Shown here: positions 1 through 5,331 of the stretch, one piece after another
Layout of the letters: every line of letters begins with the position of its first letter
Numbering within the stretch: position 1 is the stretch's first letter
Source of the DNA: JBBQZU01 sp038207425
GTDB lineage: Bacteria > Bacteroidota > Bacteroidia > Flavobacteriales_D > Cryomorphaceae
Assembly: GCA_038207425.1 (NCBI GenBank)
Contig: JBBQZU010000066.1
Coordinates: forward strand, 1-6,161
Length of the DNA stretch: 6,161 nucleotides
Reading direction: 5' to 3'
Notes under the pieces: generated by a model
The model's input: only the letters and a program-made list of their open reading frames with translations
What the model was told of the DNA's origin: nothing
Database searches by the model: none
Made by a program: the position numbers and the translations under genes

Positions 1-243
1 GCTTAAAAGTGATTTCAAAGACCTTTTAAGGGTATTTTTAAGTGTATTCAATGGAATATTGAGTTCCACCGCTTTGACAACGGATTTTCGGCTGGTCCAT
101 TTCAGGTATTTTTTGAGTCTCGCGCTGAGCATAGCCGAAGCGTTGTATGTTAAGGCTGCCATGAGAACATGTTTGGTGGCCTGGTCTATTCCGCGGCTGT
201 TTACCCTGGGCATATTTGTAAAATTGATCCCTGTGCGGAGCAC
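1..243 (-). pseudogene. IS1182-like transposase, C-terminal fragment
   Basis: An open minus-strand frame of 81 codons runs from about 243 off the left edge; an in-frame TGA lies just upstream of it, so the catalytic front of the protein is absent. The peptide contains VNSRGIDQATKHVLMAALTYN followed a little later by LKKYLKW. This is the typical tail of IS1182-type DDE transposases (DDE_Tnp_1_6 group), which end in a pattern like 'K/R-V-N-T-R-G...A-N-K...M-A-A...Y-N-L-K-K'. An extra 8 residues (ASAMLSAR, bases 118-141) sit between the YN and LKK parts of this motif, and look like a short repeat inserted in frame. The fragment ends against group II intron sequence in the opposite orientation, so one element probably truncated the other. 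The family is read from motif memory; the assignment to IS1182 rather than another IS5-related group is moderate. The true C-terminus lies outside the window. Confidence 0.7.
118..141. repeat. 24-nt in-frame insertion in transposase motif
   Basis: Read on the minus strand, these 24 bases encode ASAMLSAR and split the otherwise continuous transposase motif YN-LKKYLK. The core, CTTCGGCTATGCTCAGC on the minus strand, resembles short dispersed CTTCG...GCTCAGC repeats common in Bacteroidota genomes. No second copy is visible in this window, so the repeat identity is inference from the motif interruption and from memory. Confidence 0.4.
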
Positions 244-255
244 CGGTCAGTTCGC

Positions 256-267
256 TCGCTTAAGCGA
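256..267. repeat. 12-bp perfect palindrome at fragment junction
   Basis: TCGCTTAAGCGA is a perfect 12-bp palindrome lying between the upstream limit of the transposase frame (243) and the group II intron 3' domains (from about 354). It may belong to the intron's upstream structure or mark the junction between the two elements. No function can be assigned. Confidence 0.35.
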
Positions 268-353
268 CAGTACAATGAAACTCCCAGCCTATTTGAACAT
301 TGGAAATTGGTACAACCATTCGTATATTCACGGCCACAAAGAACATGAAGAGC

Positions 354-445
354 CCCCGATATGGATCGGGGCAGGCTGTAGAAGGGAGACTTTCACGCAC
401 GGTTCTGTGGGAAGGCAGGGGTGAAATTCCCCGGCCTGACCCGAT
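354..445 (+). mobile_element. Group II intron 3' end (domains IV?-V-VI remnant)
   Basis: Positions 373-406 fold as a 34-nt domain V. A lower helix pairs GGCTGT (374-379) with ACGGTT (399-404), and an upper helix pairs GAAGG (381-385) with CTTTC (390-394) around a GAGA (GNRA) tetraloop. Domain VI follows: GGG 409-411 pairs with CCC 440-442, AGGC 413-416 with GCCT 434-437, and GGGG 418-421 with CCCC 429-432. A439 is left unpaired, 7 nt from a canonical ...CCCGAT 3' end at 445, which is the expected branch-point position. Just before domain V, CCCCGAT/ATCGGGG (354-360/365-371) forms a perfect 7-bp hairpin that could be a reduced domain IV. No reverse transcriptase/maturase and no 5' domains are present, because the sequence to the left is an unrelated transposase. 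The catalytic-triad position in domain V reads GGC where AGC is usual, which fits a decaying copy. The exact left limit of intron sequence, between 244 and 354, is not visible. Confidence 0.75.
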
Positions 446-596
446 TGTATGCAAGCGGAAGAGCTCACCGCATAAACTGCACACTAATTGTTACCAACGC
501 TCAAATTCCAAGTCCAAAAATAAAAGAGCTGTTTTTGCCCATGCTTTTTGGAAAAAATAAGCTATACTTATCACAAAATGCTTTTGCGGAATAATT

Positions 597-914
597 ATGT
601 CAAACAAACCATCGAATAAAAAACTCTATTCCCAAATTGTAGACTTATTACAATCTGCAAAAAACAAGGTAGTGCGTGCGGTCAACCAGACAATGGTTTT
701 GACCTACTGTGAAATTGGAAAAATGTTGGTCGAAGAAGAGCAAGGTGGTAAAGTCAGGGCAGAATATGGCAAAGAGCTTTTAAAGGGGCTATCGGAGGTT
801 CTGACTAAAGAGTTTGGTAAAGGTTTTTCGGTAAAAAATCTTGAACGAATGAGGTCATTTTACCAGATATATGGAAAATCGTCAACACTGTTGTCGAAAT
901 CTGGATTTATTTAA
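597..914 (+). pseudogene. YhcG/DUF1016-type PDDEXK nuclease, N-terminal fragment
   Basis: This 105-codon frame starts at ATG 597 and encodes the conserved N-terminal DUF1016 domain. Recognisable parts are 'YCEIGKMLVEEEQGGKVRAEYGK' (residues about 37-59, given here by position and key residues IG, EEEQ, RAEYG), the following 'LT-KEFGKGFSV' stretch (about 69-80) and 'NLERMRSFYQIYGKSSTLL' (about 81-99). Full-length YhcG-family proteins are roughly 330-350 residues and carry the PDDEXK nuclease domain in the C-terminal half. Here the frame ends at TAA 912-914, just where the 'WSHY' segment is expected, and unrelated minus-strand sequence begins by about 936. The nuclease domain is therefore absent and the gene is almost certainly dead. 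No Shine-Dalgarno sequence is seen before the ATG, which is usual for Bacteroidota. The family is linked to DNA processing and often sits near restriction or defence loci; that context is not visible here. Confidence 0.75.
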
Positions 915-922
915 AGGGGCTT

Positions 923-940
923 TGATGCGTCGAAGCATCA
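923..940. repeat. Small palindrome at pseudogene junction
   Basis: TGATGC (923-928) and GCATCA (935-940) form an inverted repeat around the loop GTCGAA. It sits where the truncated YhcG frame (stop at 914) meets the tail of the decayed LamG gene on the other strand (about 936). It may be a scar or target of the rearrangement that joined the two fragments, or chance. Confidence 0.35.
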
Positions 941-1265
941 CATGATTCCAAATTGTCATGTCAGATGGAAATAAAACCAAAAATATATCTTGGATCCGGA
1001 GCTCAAATCTGATATTATCTCCAAGCTCCTTAGACCATTTGCCTGGTACTGCTATTTTCGGCGGCTGCCAGTCCGTATGTGAGCGCGTCCATATTAAACC
1101 AGCCGGTCATATTTACTGTATTTCAGCCGGTGAGATAGTGTGATACTTCGGAAAATTCGTTGTAATCATTATTGACGTCGAAGTGCAGATATTGGTCGGA
1201 CTGGGCAAATGTTTGGGTAAAACCATTGCAAGTCAAGATGGGATCAGAAAACGCAATTTTTTCAT
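936..1265 (-). pseudogene. Decayed secreted LamG-domain protein (N-terminal part)
   Basis: On the minus strand, ATG 1265 opens a signal peptide, MKKLRFLIPS-stop-LAMVLP. After a one-base frameshift it continues as QTFAQ, a typical signal-peptidase site, then SDQYLHFDVNNDYNEFSEVS, HYLTG, a TGA, and NTVNMTGWFNMDALTYG. The order 'YLHFDGVNDYVE..YLTG.NTVTMTGWFNMDALTYG' is the start of a LamG/concanavalin A-like jelly-roll domain as found in T9SS-exported proteins. After a TAA the frame changes again to FELRIQDIF...FPSDMTIWNHVM, with the LamG 'T-WNHV' motif (936-950). At least two in-frame stops and two frame changes are visible, so the gene is dead. It is cut off near 936, next to the YhcG fragment. 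Intact relatives are long multidomain adhesins or enzymes, so most of this gene is missing. The reconstruction is by eye; the signal peptide and WNHV motifs make it fairly secure. Confidence 0.65.
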
Positions 1266-1671
1266 GGTGGTTGGATGGCAAAGATTTGTAAGCGGGGGGA
1301 AAATGAGAAAAAAGAGATGATTAATTGAATATGGATTTCGAATTACATCCCTTCGGATGGTGAGATCGCTCCCTGTCTGGCAGGATTTGTAACCTGCTTC
1401 GCTTAGTTGCGGAATGCGAATTTATCGGAACTGTCGCCGGAGATGGTGATAGGAAAGGCAGTAGCTCGATTCATTTGTGGTTCTTCTCCAGATATTTTAT
1501 TGCATTAGGTATTGATTTGAAGCAATTTAATAAATTTAGAACCAGCATAATGCTGGCAAACAAAGGATTGCGTAGGCTTGATGAGCGTGTTGTGTTTGTT
1601 AGGACGGAAGTTGCGGATCATTGCAATATTATTTTTCATGAACACCATTGTCGTAAGAATATTTTCTAAGT
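1266..1671. other. Intergenic stretch without a convincing gene
   Basis: About 400 bases lie between the start of the LamG pseudogene and the TIGR03032 gene. The only sizeable frame (1475-1669, plus) begins with an atypical start and has no recognisable motif. The minus strand is broken by stops. A small REP-like palindrome lies at 1380-1397. I see no clear TTTG/TAnnTTTG Bacteroidota promoter with correct spacing for the downstream gene, although one must lie here if that gene is expressed alone. Confidence 0.5.
1380..1397. repeat. REP-like imperfect palindrome
   Basis: GCAGG (1380-1384) and CCTGC (1393-1397) flank ATTTGTAA. A GCGGAATGCGAATTTATCGG segment follows at 1409-1428. Such 'GCAGGATTTGTAA..CCTGC' palindromes resemble dispersed REP-type repeats in Bacteroidota that are mobilised by REP-associated (Y1) transposases. 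Only one copy is seen here and no transposase of that class is present, so this rests on similarity from memory. Confidence 0.3.
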
Positions 1672-2796
1672 TTGAGTGCATCTATTCAGAGAGAGAGAGT
1701 GAAACAAAGTTTAACCCAACATCCTGTGCAGCCATTTCAGTGCAGCTATGACCTGCAGGTTCCGGCCTTGCTGCACGATCTGAATTGTACCATTGTGCTG
1801 AGCACTTTTCAGGCGGGAAAATTGGTCCTTTTTTCAGCGAAAGATGAGAATCAACTGGGACAATTGCCGCGGTCTTTCAAAAAGCCGATGGGTATTGCTT
1901 ATGACCCGGCTACTGAAAAACTCGCCCTGGCTTGCGAAGATGAAATCATTGTATTTAAAAATGCGCCGGGACTTGCCGCGCATTATCCCCGCGCACCCCG
2001 CACGTATGATGCGCTCTTCATGCCCCGTGTCACCTACCACACCGGTGCGCTCGATATCCACGATCTGGGATTTGGAGCTCAAGGTGAATTAATCGGCGTC
2101 AACACGCTTTTTTCAAGCATCGACCGGATTGATGACAACTATAATTTTACGCCTATTTGGAAGCCACCATTTATAGACAAGCTGGTATCTGAAGACAGGT
2201 GCCACCTGAATGGAATGGCGATGGTGGATGGCAAACCCAAATATGCCACTGCCTTTGGGAAGGGCAATAGCGCGCAGAGTTGGCGTGAAAATCTGATGCA
2301 TTCCGGACTGCTTATCGATATTGAAACGGATGAAATTGTGGTGGAAGGACTGCCCATGCCGCATTCTCCGCGTTTTTATTCTGGTGAAATTTACGTGCTT
2401 CTTTCGGCCACTGGTCAGCTGGTTCGTGTGGATGCACATAAGGGCAATTATGAAATTATAATTGATCTCGGTGGTTTCGCCCGTGGCATGAGCATTTATA
2501 TGGATTATGCATTTATCGGACTCTCTAAACTGCGCAGCAGTTCTGTTTCTTTTTCCAAGATGGATACGCAGGGACTTAAAAACGAAGCAGGTGTGGTGAT
2601 CCTGCATTTGCCGACAGGCAAAGTCGTGGGCAAAATAAGCTACAGCTCATCAGTGGAAGAAATCTACGAGGTGCAAATCATTCCGCATTACATCAGACCG
2701 AACATACTCAATACGCTTACCCCCGACTTCAAGGATGGTCTTTCTACACCTGAGGCAACCTTTTGGGTTCGAAAAAACGCCAATGAAAAACAATGA
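1672..2796 (+). CDS. TIGR03032 family protein (unknown function)
   Basis: The 374-residue product matches the TIGR03032 pattern along its whole length: an N-terminal 'LLHDLNCTIVLSTFQAGKLV' block (33-52), 'QLPRSFKKPMGIAYDP' (64-79), 'DRCHLNGMA' (175-183), 'GLPMPHSPR' (226-234), 'GFARGM' (268-273) and 'SVEEIYEVQIIP' (327-338). Length is normal for the family. The evenly spaced strand-rich blocks suggest a beta-propeller-like fold; the biochemical role is not established. No signal peptide is seen. The start is uncertain: there is no ATG in frame before residue 73, so translation must begin at TTG 1672 or GTG 1699; an in-frame TAA at 1654-1656 limits the frame upstream. The 5' end may have been altered by the neighbouring rearrangements. 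The stop codon overlaps the start of the next gene by 14 nt, so the two are probably co-transcribed and translationally coupled. Confidence 0.85.
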   Translation: MSASIQRERVKQSLTQHPVQPFQCSYDLQVPALLHDLNCTIVLSTFQAGKLVLFSAKDENQLGQLPRSFKKPMGIAYDPATEKLALACEDEIIVFKNAPGLAAHYPRAPRTYDALFMPRVTYHTGALDIHDLGFGAQGELIGVNTLFSSIDRIDDNYNFTPIWKPPFIDKLVSEDRCHLNGMAMVDGKPKYATAFGKGNSAQSWRENLMHSGLLIDIETDEIVVEGLPMPHSPRFYSGEIYVLLSATGQLVRVDAHKGNYEIIIDLGGFARGMSIYMDYAFIGLSKLRSSSVSFSKMDTQGLKNEAGVVILHLPTGKVVGKISYSSSVEEIYEVQIIPHYIRPNILNTLTPDFKDGLSTPEATFWVRKNANEKQ

Positions 2797-4117
2797 ATCT
2801 ATTATGAAACAATCTCATTTTGCACGAAAGTGCCGACAACTTAAGCTACTCGCTGAGCAGGTTCAAAAAGAATCCCGCAATGGAGCCCATATTAATTCGC
2901 CTGCGGTAAGACGGCTGCTCATAAAAATGAAAATACTCTGGTCCGAATTGCGTGGGGTATTCTCAACAATTTACCTGAAGCGACTGCTGGGCCCTGTTGC
3001 GGCAATTATAGGAATCACGGTGAGCCACGCCGTCTCTGCACAGTCCTTTGCGCCGCATGTCATGAATCCATTTAATATGGAAATAATCGCGGAAATTGAT
3101 CTCCAACCGGCCTTTGCAGATTTTGATGGAGACGGTGATCTCGATGTTATCTGGGGTGGCATAATCGGGAGTTTTCAATATTTTGAGAATACAGGATCTG
3201 CATCAGTTCCAGAGTTTGCATCTGGGATTTTAAATCCATTTGGATTACAGAGCCCAGATGACTTTGCCCTGCCCACCGCGGTCGATTTAGACAATGATGG
3301 TGATTTTGACCTGCTCGTAGCACTGTATTACGGTAACTACAATTATTATGAAAATACAGGCACACCTTCAGATCCGCTTTTTGCGGCGCCTGTTCTCAAT
3401 CCTTTTGGTTTGATTATCCCTCCTGATTTTAGCTCCTTTCCAGTGATTGCTGATATGGATGGTGATGGCGATTTTGACATCCTGGCTTCAGGGTATTACG
3501 CAGCCATGAATTATTTTGAAAATATAGGAACACCTGAAGCACCTGAATTTGCGGGAGTGGTCCAAAGTCCATTTAATTTTGTCGCCACGGGAGAATTCGT
3601 CTTTCCCATGCTCGGAGACCTGGACATGGATGGCGATATCGACATGTTGACAAGGGATTATTATGGTAATTTCTTTTATTATGAAAATGTGGGGACATCC
3701 GAAGTGGCTGATTTTGCTGTTCCGGTGACAGCTCCATTCGGACTATCACTTGTTGGTAACCCCCTATTTGGTCCTGCTGTACTCGTGGACTTAGACGATG
3801 ATGGCGATCTGGACATCCTGCAAAATGATTACTTCGGGAATATCATTTACATCGAAAATACCACCATCGTGATGTCGCAGGAAAATGTGGAAATTGCGGA
3901 TTTAACTATTTTTCCGAATCCCACGGCCGACTATCTCAACATTCGCACCGAAGCTGATATTCAAAATGTGGAAATACTGGATATGCAGGGAAGGGTAATA
4001 GCTGGATTTGGAAAAGAGCGTATAATTTCTTTGAAGGAATTTGCCAATGGGACTTATCTTGTTCGGCTGATGACGGGAGCAGGGATAGTGGTGCGGAAAA
4101 TACAGGTGGGAAGGTGA
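2783..4117 (+). CDS. FG-GAP/VCBS repeat secreted protein with T9SS sorting domain
   Basis: From ATG 2783 the product is 444 residues. Order: a basic N-terminal extension (1-66), a hydrophobic signal segment (about 68-85) ending in VSAQS, five 55-56-residue repeats (about 95-360), a short linker, and a C-terminal type A sorting domain (about 372-444; 'IFPNPTADYLNI' 377-388, 'GTYLVRL' 423-429). Each repeat has the order 'NPFGL... D-x-DGDGDxD ... YYGN..YYENTGT'. The aspartate-rich loops, near residues 113-121, 168-176, 224-232, 279-287 and 336-344, are typical calcium-binding FG-GAP/VCBS loops of a beta-propeller. The sorting domain sends the protein through the type IX system to the surface or medium, where it is probably an adhesin or binding protein; the ligand is unknown. 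An upstream in-frame ATG at 2735 and downstream ones at 2804 and 2927 are alternatives. 2783 is preferred because of the MKNN start and the short overlap with the preceding gene. The signal segment lies unusually far from the start. Confidence 0.9.
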   Translation: MKNNESIMKQSHFARKCRQLKLLAEQVQKESRNGAHINSPAVRRLLIKMKILWSELRGVFSTIYLKRLLGPVAAIIGITVSHAVSAQSFAPHVMNPFNMEIIAEIDLQPAFADFDGDGDLDVIWGGIIGSFQYFENTGSASVPEFASGILNPFGLQSPDDFALPTAVDLDNDGDFDLLVALYYGNYNYYENTGTPSDPLFAAPVLNPFGLIIPPDFSSFPVIADMDGDGDFDILASGYYAAMNYFENIGTPEAPEFAGVVQSPFNFVATGEFVFPMLGDLDMDGDIDMLTRDYYGNFFYYENVGTSEVADFAVPVTAPFGLSLVGNPLFGPAVLVDLDDDGDLDILQNDYFGNIIYIENTTIVMSQENVEIADLTIFPNPTADYLNIRTEADIQNVEILDMQGRVIAGFGKERIISLKEFANGTYLVRLMTGAGIVVRKIQVGR

Positions 4118-4126
4118 GGTGTTGGT

Positions 4127-4157
4127 TAAAAATAAATCAAGTAGCAATTTATTGTTA
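4127..4157 (+). terminator. Weak AT-rich stem-loop after the FG-GAP gene
   Basis: AATAAAT (4131-4137) pairs with ATTTATT (4147-4153) around a 9-nt loop. The stem extends by TAA/TTA across one mismatch. It lies 10 nt past the FG-GAP stop codon and could be a 3' end signal. The stem is purely A/T with no strong U-tract, so this is weak. Confidence 0.25.
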
Positions 4158-4456
4158 TAGAACGTTTTAACATCGGCCATCGAGAACGGTTCTTTTTCCG
4201 CGCCCGCCTTGCCCGACCAGTGGGCCACCTCGGCGTGTCTTATCCGAACGAAGCCGATCGGGCCCGCGCGGCCAGACGTGGGAAATCACCTGGCGGTGAT
4301 ATCAAAATTCACGGCCTGCCCAATGGATCGGGTGCCATCGGCAAGGCCCATTTGCTCAGGGATTGGACACAAGGATGCATCGCATTGACCAACCCCGAAA
4401 TGCAGGAGCTCTATGATGCCGTAGCGATTGGGACGGAAATTGAAATTGTGAAATAG
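4145..4456 (+). pseudogene. L,D-transpeptidase (YkuD domain), C-terminal half only
   Basis: The frame opens after a TAG at 4142-4144, and the first plausible start is GTG 4220. From about 4223 the product reads HLGVSYPNEADRARAARRG, then SPGGDIKIHGLPNG and RDWTQGCIALTNPEMQELYD, ending EIEIVK. This is the catalytic end of a YkuD (ErfK/YafK-like) L,D-transpeptidase, the enzyme class that cross-links peptidoglycan stem peptides or attaches proteins to them. The IHG histidine and the TQGCI catalytic cysteine are both present. Intact enzymes also need about 80-100 residues before 'SYPN' (the 'P-x-G-x-K...GDG-TPEG-Y' strand region) and a signal peptide; here that stretch is replaced by FFFRARLARPVG and a stop. 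The fragment is therefore probably non-functional. The part from about 4200 to 4320 is visibly richer in G and C than its neighbours, hinting at a different origin. Confidence 0.7.
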
Positions 4457-4498
4457 CGCCTGTTTCTGCGTTTCAATCAAAGGTTTGCCAAAAGTGCT

Positions 4499-4519
4499 TG
4501 AAAGATTCCGCATCTTTCA
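4499..4519 (+). terminator. 8-bp stem-loop between transpeptidase remnant and response regulator
   Basis: TGAAAGAT (4499-4506) and ATCTTTCA (4512-4519) form a perfect 8-bp stem around TCCGC. No T-tract follows, so this may be a weak or bidirectional terminator or simply a palindrome in the upstream region of the two-component operon. Confidence 0.3.
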
Positions 4520-4550
4520 CTGAGCGTATGGTTTCCAGACTGCTTCGGGA

Positions 4551-4583
4551 ATTGTGGCATCAAAAGCTTATATATTGTGGCAT
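4551..4583. promoter_or_regulatory. Direct repeat ATTGTGGCAT x2, possible response-regulator operator
   Basis: ATTGTGGCAT occurs identically at 4551-4560 and 4574-4583, starting 23 nt apart, about two helical turns. It lies 63-95 nt before the response-regulator start. OmpR-family regulators commonly bind tandem direct repeats on one DNA face, and many autoregulate. A TATATTG stretch between and overlapping the repeats (4571-4577) could be a promoter -7 element. Binding is inference; only the repeat is seen. Confidence 0.4.
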
Positions 4584-4645
4584 GGGCCAATCATTGCAGC
4601 GAAAAAAACTGCACATTTGAAAACCGGAACCAGTCCCACATTTTC

Positions 4646-5329
4646 ATGAAAATACTCATCGTAGAAGACGAACCCAAAGTAGCAGCATTTCTGAAACAAG
4701 GACTTGAAGAGCAAGGATATGAAACCGACCTGGTCTATGATGGACAAATGGGAATCAGAAGGGCGCTCCAGGAACATTACGACCTGGTATTGCTCGACAT
4801 CATCATTCCATATATGAACGGCATCGAATTGTGCAGGCAGATTAAAACAGCGAAGCCAGCCATGCCGATCATTATGCTTACCGCGCTCGGAACCACCGAC
4901 GACAAGCTTACTGGTTTTGATGCCGGGGCCGATGACTACCTCGTAAAGCCATTTGAATTCAAAGAATTGCTGGCACGAATCAGGGTGCTGCTGCGGAGAA
5001 ATCAAACCGGTGGTGCTGAAGCGCAGAATCGCATCAAAGTAGCCGATCTTGAACTCGATCTGAATAAAAAACTCGCCCTGCGCGGAGGGAAGGAAATAGA
5101 GCTTACCGCAAAAGAATTTCTCCTTCTTGAATACCTGATGCGCAACAGCGAAAAGGTAGTGTCGCGCGCTGCCATTGCCGAAAAGGTATGGGAAATCACA
5201 TTTGACACCGGTACGAATGTGGTGGACGTGTACGTCAATATTTTGCGCAAAAAAATAGACCGGGACTTTGAGCTAAAACTCATCAAAACCCGGATCGGTA
5301 TGGGCTACATACTAAGTCAGGGAGGTTAA
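4646..5329 (+). CDS. OmpR-family response regulator
   Basis: The 227-residue product has a receiver domain (1-118) and a winged-helix DNA-binding domain (about 129-225). The receiver keeps all key residues: acidic pocket E7-D8, phosphoacceptor D51 in 'DLVLLDIIIPYMNG', T79 in 'IIMLTA' and K101 in 'DDYLVKPF'. The DNA-binding part shows 'LTAKEFLLLEYLMRN' (153-167), the recognition-helix region 'TNVVDVYVNILRKKID' (190-205) and a terminal 'RIGMGYIL' wing. Length is normal for OmpR/PhoB proteins and closest in style to CusR/RprY-like regulators of Bacteroidota; the signal is unknown. ATG 4646 is chosen because MKILIVEDE is the standard start; the frame is open further upstream to 4577 but those residues (MAWANHC...) are not receiver-like. 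The kinase gene begins 2 nt after its stop codon, making a classical two-component operon. The direct repeats upstream suggest autoregulation. Confidence 0.95.
   Translation: MKILIVEDEPKVAAFLKQGLEEQGYETDLVYDGQMGIRRALQEHYDLVLLDIIIPYMNGIELCRQIKTAKPAMPIIMLTALGTTDDKLTGFDAGADDYLVKPFEFKELLARIRVLLRRNQTGGAEAQNRIKVADLELDLNKKLALRGGKEIELTAKEFLLLEYLMRNSEKVVSRAAIAEKVWEITFDTGTNVVDVYVNILRKKIDRDFELKLIKTRIGMGYILSQGG
5321..5325 (+). promoter_or_regulatory. Shine-Dalgarno GGAGG for the kinase gene
   Basis: GGAGG lies 6 nt before ATG 5332 and is formed by the last two glycine codons of the response regulator. It supports that kinase start and coupled translation; most other genes here lack such a site. Confidence 0.6.
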
Positions 5330-5331
5330 TT

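Noticed and set aside
59..424. Open plus-strand frame of 121 codons
   Set aside because: It is antisense to the transposase tail and runs into group II intron domain V/VI; its sequence has no protein family features.
260..484. Open minus-strand frame of 74 codons
   Set aside because: It is antisense to the intron domains, with no recognisable motif.
300..560. Open plus-strand frame of 86 codons
   Set aside because: It covers structured group II intron RNA (domains V and VI) and downstream spacer; RNA structure explains the sequence better than coding.
530..596. Possible promoter for the YhcG fragment (TTTG at 534-537 or 547-550, TATACTTA at 563-570)
   Set aside because: The spacings (25 or 12 nt) do not match the roughly 19-21 nt expected for Bacteroidota promoters.
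958..1143. Open plus-strand frame of 61 codons
   Set aside because: It is antisense to the LamG pseudogene, whose motifs on the minus strand explain the sequence.
1475..1669. Open plus-strand frame of 64 codons just before the TIGR03032 gene
   Set aside because: Weak start, no motif and no ribosome-binding site; could not be supported as a gene.
2113..2607. Long minus-strand frame of 164 codons
   Set aside because: It is antisense to conserved TIGR03032 motifs (HLNGMA, MPHSPR); a coding shadow.
2979..3862. Internal DNA repeats in the FG-GAP gene as a mobile or CRISPR-like array
   Set aside because: The periodicity (about 165 nt) is the coding of five 55-56-residue FG-GAP repeats, diverged at DNA level.
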